From positions 186,001-250,000 of the forward strand of contig CCMQ01000008.1 of NCBI GenBank assembly GCA_000751835.1: DNA of 64,000 bases, in the 5' to 3' direction. Both the position numbers and the translations under genes were made by a program. The notes below the pieces were generated by a model. That model saw nothing but the letters and a program-made list of their open reading frames with translations, did not search any database and was not told where the DNA came from. The DNA is from Necropsobacter rosorum. Lineage in GTDB: Bacteria; Pseudomonadota; Gammaproteobacteria; Enterobacterales; Pasteurellaceae. Every line of letters begins with the position of its first letter. Position 1 is the stretch's first letter. Below, in pieces: positions 36,536 through 45,895 of the stretch.

Positions 36536-36958
36536 TTATGCCGGATCGCGGCCGGCAAACCAGCTTTCCAGAATCAGGCAGGCGGAAATGCCGTCCACTT
36601 TGCCTTTTTCCAGTGCACGATAACCGCCGCGCCGGAAGATTTCGCTTCTCGCTTCGGTGGTAGTCAGGCGTTCATCCTGTAATTCCACGCGGACGCCGAA
36701 ACGACCGTGCAGCCGATTGGCGAATTTTCTGGCGCGCGCCGTCAGCGGCTGTTCCGTGCCGTCCATGTTCAGCGGCAGACCGACGATGATCACATCCGGT
36801 TGCCATTCCCGCAGGCATTTTTCAACATGCGCCCAGTCGGGAATGCCATCGCGGGCTTTCAACGCCGGCAGCGCCTGCGCAGTTGCGGTGATGCTTTGTC
36901 CGACGGCACAGCCGATACTGCGGGTGCCGAAATCAAAGGCCAGTGCGGTGAGCGCCAT
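36536..36958 (-). CDS. ruvX: Putative Holliday junction resolvase / pre-16S rRNA nuclease YqgF
   Basis: A 140-residue RNase H-like protein (YqgF/RuvX) with [15 protein letters not shown] at the N-terminus, [11 protein letters not shown] in the middle and DERLTTTEA then [14 protein letters not shown] near the end. The family acts in 16S rRNA 5' maturation and has been proposed as a resolvase. The ATG at 36958 shares one base with the yqgE stop (TGATG), showing translational coupling. Confidence 0.93.
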   Translation of the reverse strand: MALTALAFDFGTRSIGCAVGQSITATAQALPALKARDGIPDWAHVEKCLREWQPDVIIVGLPLNMDGTEQPLTARARKFANRLHGRFGVRVELQDERLTTTEARSEIFRRGGYRALEKGKVDGISACLILESWFAGRDPA

Positions 36959-37515
36959 CAGCAATGCCCTGCCTGATAAGCAAAGTTATGATTATGAATC
37001 CCGAGCAGCAAATTGGCTTCCAGCCAGCGTTGTTCGCACGGTACATCAAACAAAATCCGTTCGTTGGCGGGCGCAATCAGCCAGTCGTTGTTGGCGATTT
37101 CCTTTTCCAGCTGTTCCGGCGACCAGCTGGCACAGCCGAGCGCAACCAAATAGTGCTGCGGCGCCAGCGGCGTGCCGAAGCTGTCGATCACATCCGCCGA
37201 GGTGGTTAAAAACAGATTATCGGTCACTTTATAGCTGTGCTGAAACGGTCGCGCCGTGGCGGTATGCAGAATAAAGCCGCGCTCAAGATTCACCGGGCCA
37301 CCGGCCAGTACCAGTTCATTCGGGTAACGGCGCTGATCCGCCATCATAAAATTCATTTTGGCGCACAGCTCGGCGATGCTTAAATCCGTCGGCCGGGTCA
37401 GTACCAGCCCCATGGCGCCCTGTTCGTTATGTTCGCAGATATACACCACGGAACGGTTAAAATACTCATCCTCCAGATGCGGCATGGCGATAAGAAAATG
37501 ATTTTGCAGTTCCAT
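36958..37515 (-). CDS. yqgE: YqgE/AlgH-family protein
   Basis: The 185-residue cytosolic protein of the DUF179 family is recognised by [37 protein letters not shown], and the C-terminal [15 protein letters not shown]. AlgH was named from a Pseudomonas alginate regulator but its molecular function is open. It is upstream of and coupled with ruvX, as in many gammaproteobacteria. Confidence 0.93.
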   Translation of the reverse strand: MELQNHFLIAMPHLEDEYFNRSVVYICEHNEQGAMGLVLTRPTDLSIAELCAKMNFMMADQRRYPNELVLAGGPVNLERGFILHTATARPFQHSYKVTDNLFLTTSADVIDSFGTPLAPQHYLVALGCASWSPEQLEKEIANNDWLIAPANERILFDVPCEQRWLEANLLLGIHNHNFAYQAGHC

Positions 37516-37547
37516 ATATTTTATATCTCAATAGTTAAACTAAGTCG

Positions 37548-38282
37548 TTAAGCCAAATCACCGAAGCAAACCTGTAAGGCGCTGATCGCGGTTAACGCAG
37601 CAGTTTCCGTGCGTAATATGCGCTTGCCCAACAGGACTTCGGTAAATCCCTGTTGTTCCGTTTGTGCGATTTCCTGTGCCGATAAGCCGCCTTCTGCGCC
37701 GATCAGCAGCCGAACGCCTGCCGCAGGTATGGCCGGCAGCGTGCGAATGCTGCATTTCGCTCGCGGGTGCAGATTGAGTTTCAAACTGCCGTCCTGTTCC
37801 GCGCACCAATCCTGTAGCTTCATCATCGGGCGAATTTGCGGAATCACGTTGCGGCCGCACTGTTCGCAGGCGGCGATGGCGATTTTCTGCCATTGGCGGA
37901 TTTTTTTCGCCATGCGTTCGTCATCCAGCTTCACGCCGCAGCGTTCCGACCACAGGGGCGTGATGATATTAACCCCCAGTTCAACGGATTTCTGAATAGT
38001 AAATTCCATTTTCTCTCCGCGTGAAATCACCTGTCCCAGATGAATCGACAACGGGCTTTCGCGGTCATCGAGGCAGCGTGCCTGAATTTCTGCCTCGACG
38101 GTTTTTTTATCCGCACGGATAATCGTCGCACTGTAAATATGGTTGCTGCCGTCGAATAATTCAAGCCGGTCGCCCGCCTGCATGCGCAGCACGCGCCCGA
38201 CATGATTGGCCGCCTCATTGCTGAGACGGCAGACTGTAGCGTCAGTTAAAGGTTCGGGGTGATAGATTCTGGGTATTCTCAT
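37548..38282 (-). CDS. rsmE: 16S rRNA (uracil-1498-N3)-methyltransferase RsmE
   Basis: RsmE methylates U1498 of 16S rRNA. The 244-residue SPOUT enzyme has a PUA-like N-domain beginning [12 protein letters not shown] and the knot motifs [13 protein letters not shown] and [13 protein letters not shown]. The start at 38282 is used since extra upstream codons are not conserved. It sits 32 bases before yqgE, so rsmE-yqgE-ruvX may be one unit. In E. coli gshB lies between rsmE and yqgE; it is absent here. Confidence 0.94.
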   Translation of the reverse strand: MRIPRIYHPEPLTDATVCRLSNEAANHVGRVLRMQAGDRLELFDGSNHIYSATIIRADKKTVEAEIQARCLDDRESPLSIHLGQVISRGEKMEFTIQKSVELGVNIITPLWSERCGVKLDDERMAKKIRQWQKIAIAACEQCGRNVIPQIRPMMKLQDWCAEQDGSLKLNLHPRAKCSIRTLPAIPAAGVRLLIGAEGGLSAQEIAQTEQQGFTEVLLGKRILRTETAALTAISALQVCFGDLA

Positions 38283-38321
38283 GGCCGGTTCGGGATTAAA
38301 AATTTGCCATATCATAACAGA

Positions 38322-38349
38322 AATAAAAAAACGGTGAAAAATTTCACCG
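38322..38349 (-). terminator. Terminator after the YeeE/TusA-like pair
   Basis: CGGTGAA pairs with TTCACCG across an A/T loop, followed on the minus strand by seven T, 31 bases past the stop. One uptake word (38347-38355) overlaps the stem base. Confidence 0.8.
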
Positions 38350-38379
38350 CACTTTACCGCAGATTATTGCCAAACGCCG

Positions 38380-38601
38380 TTATTTCAGCACGGTAATCGT
38401 CCATTTGGCATCGTCGATCTGTTCGAAATCGGTGACTTCGTAGCCTTCTTCCGCCGCCCAATTCGGAATGGCTTCTGTTGCCTGAGTACAGTCAAATTCA
38501 ATCTGCAAACCATCGCCTTTGTGTAATTTTGCCATCGCGGCTTTCGCCTCGACGAGGGGAAACGGACAAACCAGACCTGCGGTTTCGAGTTTTACGATCA
38601 T
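38380..38601 (-). CDS. TusA-family sulfurtransferase (YeeD/TsuB-like)
   Basis: A 73-residue TusA-fold protein with the catalytic Cys in GLVCPFPLVEAK (C-P-x-P motif, about residue 12). TusA proteins carry persulfide sulfur. Those next to YeeE/TsuA take part in thiosulfate uptake and use. It lies 21 bases after the YeeE gene on the same strand, so the pair is an operon. Confidence 0.9.
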   Translation of the reverse strand: MIVKLETAGLVCPFPLVEAKAAMAKLHKGDGLQIEFDCTQATEAIPNWAAEEGYEVTDFEQIDDAKWTITVLK

Positions 38602-38622
38602 ATGATTCTCCTTGTGGATAAG

Positions 38623-39660
38623 TTATGCCTGCGCGAATTTAAGTTGCTGCGGGCGGATAATGGTGAAATAGGCGGCGACCCAGGTGCCTGCAATCATAAT
38701 CGGTAATGACAACCAGCCCTGCCAAGAGAAAAAGGCGGTTTCCACCAAACCGTTACCGATAGAGCAGCCGCCCGCCAGCGTGGCGCCGATGCCCATCAGT
38801 ATGCCGCCGATTGCACTGCGTAACAGCGTGCTGACGTCCGGTACGCGGAAGCGGAATTCGTTACTGCCTTTCGCTGCGATAAACGAACCGACGAAAATAC
38901 CCAGCACCAGATAAACGCCCCAGTTAATAAATCGGCTTTCGCCGGTGACCAAATACTGCATGATGTTGGCCGACGGCCCGGTAATGCCCAGCCCGAATTC
39001 CCGCCCGGTGGCCACACTTAACGGCCAGGCCGCCAGCGCAATAATGCCGACCAGTACGGCGGTGAAAAACGGATCCCAGCGTTTTTCAAATAAAAGGTGT
39101 GCCAAACCGGTTTTCTTGGCTTTCAGTGTGGCGAGTTTGGCGCGCGGTCTGGCAACATGGCGGAAAACGTAAAATAATGTGACCGCACTTAACAATGCCA
39201 CCAGCCACCACGGAGAAATGCCGAGAGAATCGTAAATGGTTCTGTGTTCAATCGTCATATCGCGCAGCGTGCGGTTAAACGATCCCAACGGCCCGCTGCG
39301 CATCATGGCGCTGAACAGCATATAAGCGAATAATGCCACCCAGCTGCCGATAAGTCCCTCGCCGGCGCGATACCAAGTGCCGGTGGCACAACCGCCCGCC
39401 AGTACGATACCGATGCCGAACAGAAACGCACCGGGCAATACGGCAAAGAGCGCCAGATTTTCCGCCGGTTCGACGCTGAGCAGCCCGCTTTGTTTTAGGG
39501 CGAAGAAACCGACGGACTGAATACTGATGGCGATAAGTAAGGCGATAAACATTTTATTGCTTTTGGTTACATATAAATCGCGGAACGCGCCGGTAATACA
39601 AAACCGTCCGCGCTGCATCACGAAACCAAGTAATAGGCCGCATAAAAGCCCGCTGAACAT
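38623..39660 (-). CDS. YeeE/YedE-family transporter (thiosulfate, TsuA-like)
   Basis: The 345-residue inner-membrane protein has about nine to ten hydrophobic segments in two pseudo-repeats. Each repeat carries a cysteine-containing glycine motif: AGGCATGTWYRAGEGLIGSW and AGGCSIGNGLVE, with RGRFC at the N-terminus. These Cys residues pass thiosulfate through the pore in characterised TsuA. Together with the TusA-like partner it gives a thiosulfate import route, parallel to the sulfate ABC importer at 48.7 kb. Confidence 0.88.
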   Translation of the reverse strand: MFSGLLCGLLLGFVMQRGRFCITGAFRDLYVTKSNKMFIALLIAISIQSVGFFALKQSGLLSVEPAENLALFAVLPGAFLFGIGIVLAGGCATGTWYRAGEGLIGSWVALFAYMLFSAMMRSGPLGSFNRTLRDMTIEHRTIYDSLGISPWWLVALLSAVTLFYVFRHVARPRAKLATLKAKKTGLAHLLFEKRWDPFFTAVLVGIIALAAWPLSVATGREFGLGITGPSANIMQYLVTGESRFINWGVYLVLGIFVGSFIAAKGSNEFRFRVPDVSTLLRSAIGGILMGIGATLAGGCSIGNGLVETAFFSWQGWLSLPIMIAGTWVAAYFTIIRPQQLKFAQA

Positions 39661-39869
39661 GATAAATACTCCTGTGATGACATAAAATAATGCAGGGCGT
39701 TATTATCAGCACACCCTTTTTCGTTGCGCCAATAATTTTTAATTCATCGTTATAATGATTTGTTATTAACAAATCGCAAAATGCCGAAAATAATGTGCAA
39801 AAGTGCGGTGCAAAATCTGCTAAAATATCTGCCGTTTGAGGTGATATTTTAACGGGCGGAGACGGGGTT

Positions 39870-40580
39870 ATCGAAAACTGGCAACGCGGCTTTGTGCTGC
39901 ATCGCCGTGTTTACGGCGAGACGAGCTTACTGGTGGATGTATTTACCGAGCAAACGGGACGCCTGACGCTGTTGGCGAAAGGTGCGCGGGCCAAACGTTC
40001 GCCGCTGAAGGGCATTTTACAGCCGTTTACCCCGCTGCTGTTGCGCTGGAGCGGGCGCGGCGAACTGAAAATCCTGACCAAAGCGGAACCTGCCGCCATC
40101 AGCCTGCCGTTGCGTACCGATGCGCTGTACAGCGGATTTTATGTGAATGAACTGATTATGCGTCTGCTGGCGGCAGAAACCGCCTATCCGCAACTGTTTC
40201 AGGATTATCTGCATTGTCTGACCGCGCTTGCCGCCTCGCCCGACAGGCTTGAAAGCGGTCTGCGCCGGTTTGAATTCCGCCTGCTGCACAGCATGGGATA
40301 CGGGGTGGATTTTTGCCATTGTGCGGGTTCCGGCGAAGCGGTGGATGAAAATATGACCTACCGTTATCGGGCCGAAAAAGGCTTTATCGCATCACTGATC
40401 AAAGACAATCTGACCTTTTACGGGCGGGAGCTGCTGGCCTTTGCGCGGCAGGAATTTAGCGATCCCGCCGTGCGGCAGGCGGCGAAACGTTTTATCCGGA
40501 TCGCGCTGAAACCCTATTTAGGCGCCAAACCGCTGAAAAGCCGCGAGCTGTTTACACAATCTGTTTTATATCGAAAGTAA
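39870..40580 (+). CDS. recO: DNA repair protein RecO, apparently starting at ATC
   Basis: RecO helps load RecA at gaps through RecF-RecOR. The protein of about 236 residues has the OB-fold region [29 protein letters not shown] and the helical C-domain. No ATG, GTG or TTG exists in frame between the upstream stop (39837-39839) and a GTG at 39894, and starting there would delete conserved residues. The codon aligned with the E. coli start Met is ATC at 39870 (followed by [10 protein letters not shown]), with GGAG eight bases before it. Either a rare ATC start is used or the sequence has an error. Confidence 0.85.
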   Translation: MENWQRGFVLHRRVYGETSLLVDVFTEQTGRLTLLAKGARAKRSPLKGILQPFTPLLLRWSGRGELKILTKAEPAAISLPLRTDALYSGFYVNELIMRLLAAETAYPQLFQDYLHCLTALAASPDRLESGLRRFEFRLLHSMGYGVDFCHCAGSGEAVDENMTYRYRAEKGFIASLIKDNLTFYGRELLAFARQEFSDPAVRQAAKRFIRIALKPYLGAKPLKSRELFTQSVLYRK

Positions 40581-40583
40581 ATC

Positions 40584-41903
40584 ATGGCGTTATTTTATTC
40601 CCCGCAGAAAAACACGAAGCCGGCGCCGGCATTTGAGGCGGATATTCTGGAACTGGATTATCAGGGACTGGGTGTGGCAAGAGTCAACGGCAAAACTTGG
40701 TTTGTGGAAAATGCACTGCCCGGCGAGACCGTGCGGGTGGCCGTGCTTGAGGATAAACGGCAGTATGGCAAAGGGCGGGCGGTGAATATTCTGCATCCCG
40801 CGCCCGAGCGTTGCCCGCCGCGCTGTGCGCATTACCGGCAATGCGGCGGCTGTCAGAGCCAGCACATTGATGTGGATTTACAACGTCGGGCGAAGCAGCA
40901 CGCGCTGTTTCAGCGCCTGAGCCGATTACAGCCGCAGGGCATCGAATTGATGCCGATGATTGTCGGCGAGCCTTGGCATTATCGCCGCCGGGCGCGTTTC
41001 AGCCTGCGTTATGATGTGAAACGCAAAGGTCTGGATATGGGATTTCGGCAAAAAAACTCAGCGCAGATTGTGCCGATTGCCCATTGCCCGGTGCTGGAGG
41101 CGCCGCTCAATGATTTGCTGCCGCAACTGACCGCACTTTTTGCCCGTTGGTCACAGCCGAAAGCGCTTGGTCATGTGGAGCTGGTGAAGGCGGATAACGG
41201 GGTGGCGATGTTGCTGCGCCAGTGCGGAAATCTCGCCCAAAATGACCGCACTTTATTGCTGGAACTGGCGACGCGGCAGCATTTGATGCTATTTCTGCAG
41301 GATGATGAGCAGATTGTGCGGCTACACGGCGAATCGCCTTATTATCAACTGGACGACGGTTTGCGCCTGCAGTTTGATATGCGTGATTTTATTCAGGTCA
41401 ACGCCGCGCTGAACCGCCGCATGATCAATACCGCGCTGGACTGGCTGGCCCTTAACGAACAGGATAATGTGCTGGATTTATTTTGCGGCATGGGTAATTT
41501 CACCTTGCCGGTCAGCCGGCGGGTCAAAAGTGCGGTGGGAATTGAGGGCGTTTCCGCCATGGTGGAAAAAGCGGTAAAAAATGCGGAACGAAATAATTGT
41601 CCTAATGTCCAATTTTACCGAGGGGATCTCGACCAACCGTTTATACAACAACAGTGGTCAAAACGCGAATTCAATAAGATTTTGCTTGACCCTCCGCGCA
41701 GCGGTGCGGCGTTCGCACTTCATGCGCTGTGCGGTCTGGGAGCGGAAAAAATCCTTTATGTTTCCTGTAATCCCGCTACTTTGGTGCGGGATGCGGAAAT
41801 CTTATTGAATTCAGGTTATCAGTTGCAAAAAACGGCGATGATCGATATGTTCCCGCATACGGGACATCTGGAAAGCATCAGCCTGTTTGAAAAACGACAA
41901 TAG
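40584..41903 (+). CDS. rlmD: 23S rRNA (uracil-1939-C5)-methyltransferase RlmD
   Basis: RlmD (RumA) makes m5U1939. The 439-residue enzyme has an N-terminal TRAM domain (LDYQGLGVARVNGKTWFVENALPGE in two stretches) and Fe-S cysteines in CPPRCAHYRQCGGCQ. The SAM motif LDLFCGMGNFTLP and catalytic Cys in LYVSCNPATLVRD are also present. It is three bases after recO and ten before relA; rlmD-relA adjacency is as in E. coli. Confidence 0.96.
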   Translation: MALFYSPQKNTKPAPAFEADILELDYQGLGVARVNGKTWFVENALPGETVRVAVLEDKRQYGKGRAVNILHPAPERCPPRCAHYRQCGGCQSQHIDVDLQRRAKQHALFQRLSRLQPQGIELMPMIVGEPWHYRRRARFSLRYDVKRKGLDMGFRQKNSAQIVPIAHCPVLEAPLNDLLPQLTALFARWSQPKALGHVELVKADNGVAMLLRQCGNLAQNDRTLLLELATRQHLMLFLQDDEQIVRLHGESPYYQLDDGLRLQFDMRDFIQVNAALNRRMINTALDWLALNEQDNVLDLFCGMGNFTLPVSRRVKSAVGIEGVSAMVEKAVKNAERNNCPNVQFYRGDLDQPFIQQQWSKREFNKILLDPPRSGAAFALHALCGLGAEKILYVSCNPATLVRDAEILLNSGYQLQKTAMIDMFPHTGHLESISLFEKRQ

Positions 41904-41912
41904 GAAGAAATT

Positions 41913-44144
41913 ATGGTTGCTGTACGCGGATCGCATTTATTAAATCCAAAGGATTTTGTGATTGAGAAATGGTGTGCCGGGTTGGCGCTGCCGCAAAACG
42001 TAGAACAAACGCTGGTGAAAGCCTGGCATTATGCGCAGGATAATATCGCACAGAAACCGAACGACCAGACCGCGGGCGAATATTGTTCGCTGCACGGCGG
42101 GGTGGAAATGGTGGAAATTCTGCACAGCCTGAATATGGATGCCGACAGCCTGATTACGGCCATGCTCTACCCTATCGTACATTATAATATCGTCGATCTG
42201 GCGCAGATTAAGGAAGATTTCGGGGCGAAAATCAGCAAACTGGTGAAAGGCGTGATCGAAATGGATAATATCCGCCAGCTCAACGCCAGCCATTCCGCCG
42301 ATAGCCTGCAGGTGGACAATGTGCGCCGTATGCTGCTTGCCATGGTGGATGATTTCCGCTGTGTGATTATTAAACTGGCGGAGCGAATCGTGTATCTGCG
42401 CGATGCGGAAAAGTGCGGTTCGGAAGAGGAAAAAGTGCTGGCGGCAAAAGAATGTTCCAATATTTACGCGCCGCTGGCCAACCGTCTCGGCATCGGGCAG
42501 CTGAAATGGGAACTGGAGGATTACTGTTTCCGCTATCTGCATCCTGATCAGTATCATATTATCGCTAAGCTGTTGAAAGAACGCCGTTTGGATCGGGAAC
42601 AGTATATTGCGGATTTTGTGGCGGAATTAACCGCTTATCTGAAAGAAAATCTCGATCAGGTGGAAGTGTACGGGCGGCCGAAGCATATTTACAGTATCTG
42701 GCGCAAAATGCAGAAAAAACATCTGGAATTCAGTGATTTATATGATGTTCGCGCGGTGCGGATCATCGTCCAGAAGCTACAGGATTGTTACTCCGCGCTG
42801 GGTATCGTGCATACCCATTTCAAACATTTACCCAAAGAATTCGATGATTATGTGGCCAATCCGAAGCCGAACGGTTATCAGTCGATTCATACCGTGGTGC
42901 TGGGCAAGGGCGGCAAGCCGATTGAAGTGCAGATTCGTACCCAGCAAATGCACGACGATGCGGAACTCGGCGTGGCGGCGCACTGGAAATATAAGGAAGG
43001 GCTGACCGGTCGTTCCGCCTATGAGGATAAAATCGCCTGGCTGCGTAAGCTGTTGGCATGGCAGGATGATATTACCGATTCCGGCGAAGTAATGGCGGAG
43101 CTGCGCAGTCAGGTGTTTGATGATCGGGTGTATGTGTTTACGCCGAAAGGCGAAGTGGTGGATTTGCCGAGCGGTTCGACGCCGCTGGATTTCGCTTATG
43201 CCATTCACAGCGAAATCGGACATCGCTGTATCGGCGCTAAAGTCGGCGGGCGGATTGTGCCGTTCACCTATCAGCTGCAAATGGGCGATCAGATCGATAT
43301 TATCACGCAGAAAACGCCGAATCCGAGCCGCGACTGGCTTAACCCGAATCTGGGGTTTACCCATACGGCCAAAGCACGGGCCAAGATCCACGCGTGGTTT
43401 AAAAAGCTGGATCGGGATAAAAATATCCCAGCCGGCAAGGAACTGCTGGAAAACGAGATCACCCGTCTGGGATTAAGTTTAAAACAGGTGGAACAGCATG
43501 CGTTGCCGCGTTATAACCTGAAAAATCTGGATGATCTGTATGCTGGAATCGGCGGCGGGGATATCCGTTTAAATCAGTTGGTCAATTTTTTACAGAATAA
43601 ACTGATTAAAACCTCGGCACAGGAGGCGGACGAAGAAATTCTGCGCCACGTGGCAAATAAAGGGGCGAGCAATACGCAGCAGAAAAACGATGAGAAAAAA
43701 GGTTATGTCATCGTTGAGGGCGTGGGCAATTTAATGCACCATATTGCGCGCTGCTGCCAGCCGATTCCGGGCGATGACATTGTCGGTTATATTACCATGG
43801 GGCGCGGTATTTCCATTCACCGCAGCGATTGCGAACAGTTTATGGAGCTACAGAATTCGCATCCGGAACGGGTGGTGGAATCGGTGTGGGGCGACAATTA
43901 CGCCAGCGGTTTTCGTATCAGTATCCGTATTATTTCCAGTGATCGCAACGGCCTGCTGCGGGATATTACTACGGTGCTGGCAAACGAGAAAATCAGCGTC
44001 CTCGGCGTGTCCAGCCGCACGGATACCAAACGGCAGCTGGCGACGATCGACATGGAAATCGAGCTGAACAATGTGCAGATTCTAAGCAAAATTCTGGCAC
44101 GTTTAGCCAAACTGGACGATGTGATTGAAGCCAAACGGCTTTAA
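41913..44144 (+). CDS. relA: GTP pyrophosphokinase RelA
   Basis: RelA makes (p)ppGpp from ATP and GTP/GDP when uncharged tRNA enters the ribosome. In 743 residues the hydrolase domain is dead: the HD dyad of SpoT-type enzymes is replaced by YP at 86-87. The synthetase domain has the monofunctional EFDD motif at 309-312 and the NGYQSIHT substrate loop. TGS (VYVFTPKGEVVDLPSGSTPLDFAYAIHSE), zinc-finger/CC and C-terminal ACT domains follow. It is coexpressed with rlmD and dgkA. Confidence 0.97.
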   Translation: MVAVRGSHLLNPKDFVIEKWCAGLALPQNVEQTLVKAWHYAQDNIAQKPNDQTAGEYCSLHGGVEMVEILHSLNMDADSLITAMLYPIVHYNIVDLAQIKEDFGAKISKLVKGVIEMDNIRQLNASHSADSLQVDNVRRMLLAMVDDFRCVIIKLAERIVYLRDAEKCGSEEEKVLAAKECSNIYAPLANRLGIGQLKWELEDYCFRYLHPDQYHIIAKLLKERRLDREQYIADFVAELTAYLKENLDQVEVYGRPKHIYSIWRKMQKKHLEFSDLYDVRAVRIIVQKLQDCYSALGIVHTHFKHLPKEFDDYVANPKPNGYQSIHTVVLGKGGKPIEVQIRTQQMHDDAELGVAAHWKYKEGLTGRSAYEDKIAWLRKLLAWQDDITDSGEVMAELRSQVFDDRVYVFTPKGEVVDLPSGSTPLDFAYAIHSEIGHRCIGAKVGGRIVPFTYQLQMGDQIDIITQKTPNPSRDWLNPNLGFTHTAKARAKIHAWFKKLDRDKNIPAGKELLENEITRLGLSLKQVEQHALPRYNLKNLDDLYAGIGGGDIRLNQLVNFLQNKLIKTSAQEADEEILRHVANKGASNTQQKNDEKKGYVIVEGVGNLMHHIARCCQPIPGDDIVGYITMGRGISIHRSDCEQFMELQNSHPERVVESVWGDNYASGFRISIRIISSDRNGLLRDITTVLANEKISVLGVSSRTDTKRQLATIDMEIELNNVQILSKILARLAKLDDVIEAKRL

Positions 44145-44160
44145 CTGAATAAGGAATGTT

Positions 44161-44517
44161 ATGCATAAAACCACAGGGCTGACCCACCTGATTAAATCGA
44201 CGGGATATTCGTTAAAAGGATTAAAAAGTGCGGTCAAATATGAAACCGCTTTTCGTCATGAGCTGCTATTGGCGATGGTATTGATTCCGCTGGCCTGTTG
44301 GCTGGGGCAGGATAAAATAGACATTGCGCTGATGATCGGCACCGTATTGATGGTGCTGGTGGTGGAATTATTAAACAGTGCGGTGGAAGCGGTGGTGGAT
44401 CGGATTGGCACGGAATATCACGAGCTGTCCGGCCGCGCTAAGGATTTAGGCTCCGCCGCGGTGTTTGTGGCGCTGACGGTGATGGTGATTGTGTGGGGGC
44501 TGGTGCTGTTGTTCTGA
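44161..44517 (+). CDS. dgkA: Diacylglycerol kinase
   Basis: DgkA phosphorylates diacylglycerol released by membrane-derived oligosaccharide or lipid turnover. The 118-residue trimeric membrane enzyme has three helices with the signature VVELLNSAVEAVVDR, catalytic Glu in ETAFRHE, and the C-terminal helix. It lies 16 bases after relA and the unit ends at a strong terminator. Confidence 0.95.
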   Translation: MHKTTGLTHLIKSTGYSLKGLKSAVKYETAFRHELLLAMVLIPLACWLGQDKIDIALMIGTVLMVLVVELLNSAVEAVVDRIGTEYHELSGRAKDLGSAAVFVALTVMVIVWGLVLLF

Positions 44518-44537
44518 GCGCAAAACCGTCAATATTA

Positions 44538-44564
44538 ACGGGGCATAGCTTGCCCCGTTTTTTC
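44538..44564 (+). terminator. Terminator of the recO-rlmD-relA-dgkA unit
   Basis: ACGGGGCA pairs with TGCCCCGT around loop TAGCT, followed by six T, 20 bases past dgkA. Confidence 0.9.
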
Positions 44565-44566
44565 GC

Positions 44567-45817
44567 TTACATGTCCGTTTGGGATTTTAACGTTCTGACC
44601 GCGGCGAACAACACCATAATCGGAAAGAAATAGAAAATATTACCCGAATTATGGGTGAAAAATCCCTGACTGAGGCAGTAAAACATCACCGACAGAATAT
44701 GAATAATGCCCAGCGTCGCCGCGTAGCGGGCTTCAAGTGATGCGCCCGGCAGGCTGCGGATAAAATACCGCATCGGTACCAGCATAATTCCCAGCAGCCC
44801 TAACAGACCGAGTATGCCGCGTTTGGCCAGATCGTCTAAATATTGGTTATGGGCGTGATCAAAGATAGCGGCATGTTTATTGATGATTTTCTGTGCGGCA
44901 TATTGTTTCGACTGCTCCGCCACCCCGGCGGTTCCCCAACCTAAAAGCGGTTTTTCCTGCGCCATTAACAGCGCGCCTTTCCACATATCGAAGCGGGCGC
45001 CAACGGAAGTGGCGCCGTTATTTTTGTCGAAATAGGCGGCGATCTCATTATTGGCTTTTTTTATTCGGTTCATTACCTGGGTATTGGGCAAAGCGACCGC
45101 GGCAATGATCGCGATAATAACGACGCTACAGATGCCGGTTAAAAACGGCTTACTTAACTGTTTGCGATACAGCAGGATAATCACCGCAAGGATAAACGGC
45201 AGCCCGATCCAGCCGCCGCGAGCGGTGGAGAGAAAGCTGCCGAGAATACCGAATAAGCTGGCGACAGTGCACAATACGGCCGCTTTATACTGTTTGCGGG
45301 CGGCGAAATACAACGCGATCACCAGAGAAAACATGCCGAGCGACATGGCGATATCGCCGCCCTGAATATGCATGGTGCGCGGCGAATAAGCCGCTTGTGC
45401 GCCGAGATAAAAGCGATCATAAAGTGCGACCAGCCCGGCAATGACCGCACCGGCGGGAATGCCGTAAGCCAGCACCTTAAACCGTATCGGATGATGAAAA
45501 AACAGTGACAGGAGCGGCAAAACTAAAATCGCTCGGCTCGGATTATCCAGTTCTCTGAATTTACCGCCGTGAAGCAGTAAAGAGAGCAGAAAAACCGAAA
45601 AGTAAAACACATAGCTTGCAATCAGCCATTTTTCATCCTGTGAAAGAGGCTGCCGCCGTTTTTGTGCGATAAGGTAAATCAGATAGCTGAAAGCGATGAT
45701 GATTAACAGAAACGGCGCAAAGTTATGCCCGCCTTTTACGCTCAGCACGGAAAGAAAGAAAAATCCCACGGCAAAATTGACTAATAAAGAAAGTTTATTG
45801 TCTTTCACAATATTCAT
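44567..45817 (-). CDS. O-antigen ligase/polymerase-like membrane protein (WaaL family)
   Basis: The 416-residue protein has about eleven to twelve hydrophobic segments and one large periplasmic loop between the last ones, containing RFDMWKGALLMAQEKPLLGWG and FDHAHNQYLDDLAKRGILG. This is the Wzy_C signature with the conserved H-x-x-x-L. WaaL ligases attach O-antigen or terminal sugars to lipid A-core. Whether it ligates or polymerises cannot be told from sequence. The start MNIVKDN at 45817 is used; an upstream TTG is unlikely. Confidence 0.85.
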   Translation of the reverse strand: MNIVKDNKLSLLVNFAVGFFFLSVLSVKGGHNFAPFLLIIIAFSYLIYLIAQKRRQPLSQDEKWLIASYVFYFSVFLLSLLLHGGKFRELDNPSRAILVLPLLSLFFHHPIRFKVLAYGIPAGAVIAGLVALYDRFYLGAQAAYSPRTMHIQGGDIAMSLGMFSLVIALYFAARKQYKAAVLCTVASLFGILGSFLSTARGGWIGLPFILAVIILLYRKQLSKPFLTGICSVVIIAIIAAVALPNTQVMNRIKKANNEIAAYFDKNNGATSVGARFDMWKGALLMAQEKPLLGWGTAGVAEQSKQYAAQKIINKHAAIFDHAHNQYLDDLAKRGILGLLGLLGIMLVPMRYFIRSLPGASLEARYAATLGIIHILSVMFYCLSQGFFTHNSGNIFYFFPIMVLFAAVRTLKSQTDM

Positions 45818-45842
45818 GTCGCCCCACAATATTTAATTTACG

Positions 45843-45874
45843 CAGAAAAAAAACCGCACGTTAAAGTGCGGTTT
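45843..45874 (-). terminator. Terminator after fba, one arm an uptake word
   Basis: AAACCGCAC pairs with GTGCGGTTT around six bases, followed on the minus strand by a T run. The right arm is part of a full uptake word (45864-45872). Confidence 0.85.
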
Positions 45875-45895
45875 ATTTTAGACTATTTCCGAAAA

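Noticed and set aside
39554..39772. 72-codon minus-strand frame covering the promoter region of the YeeE gene
   Set aside because: It overlaps the start of the YeeE gene in another frame, with low-complexity content and no ribosome site. The 209-base gap 39661-39869 is otherwise A+T-rich with one uptake word (about 39801) and no gene.
41940..42557. A 205-codon minus-strand frame opposite relA
   Set aside because: Shadow of relA; residue use is typical of reverse-complement frames in this genome and no family is recognised.
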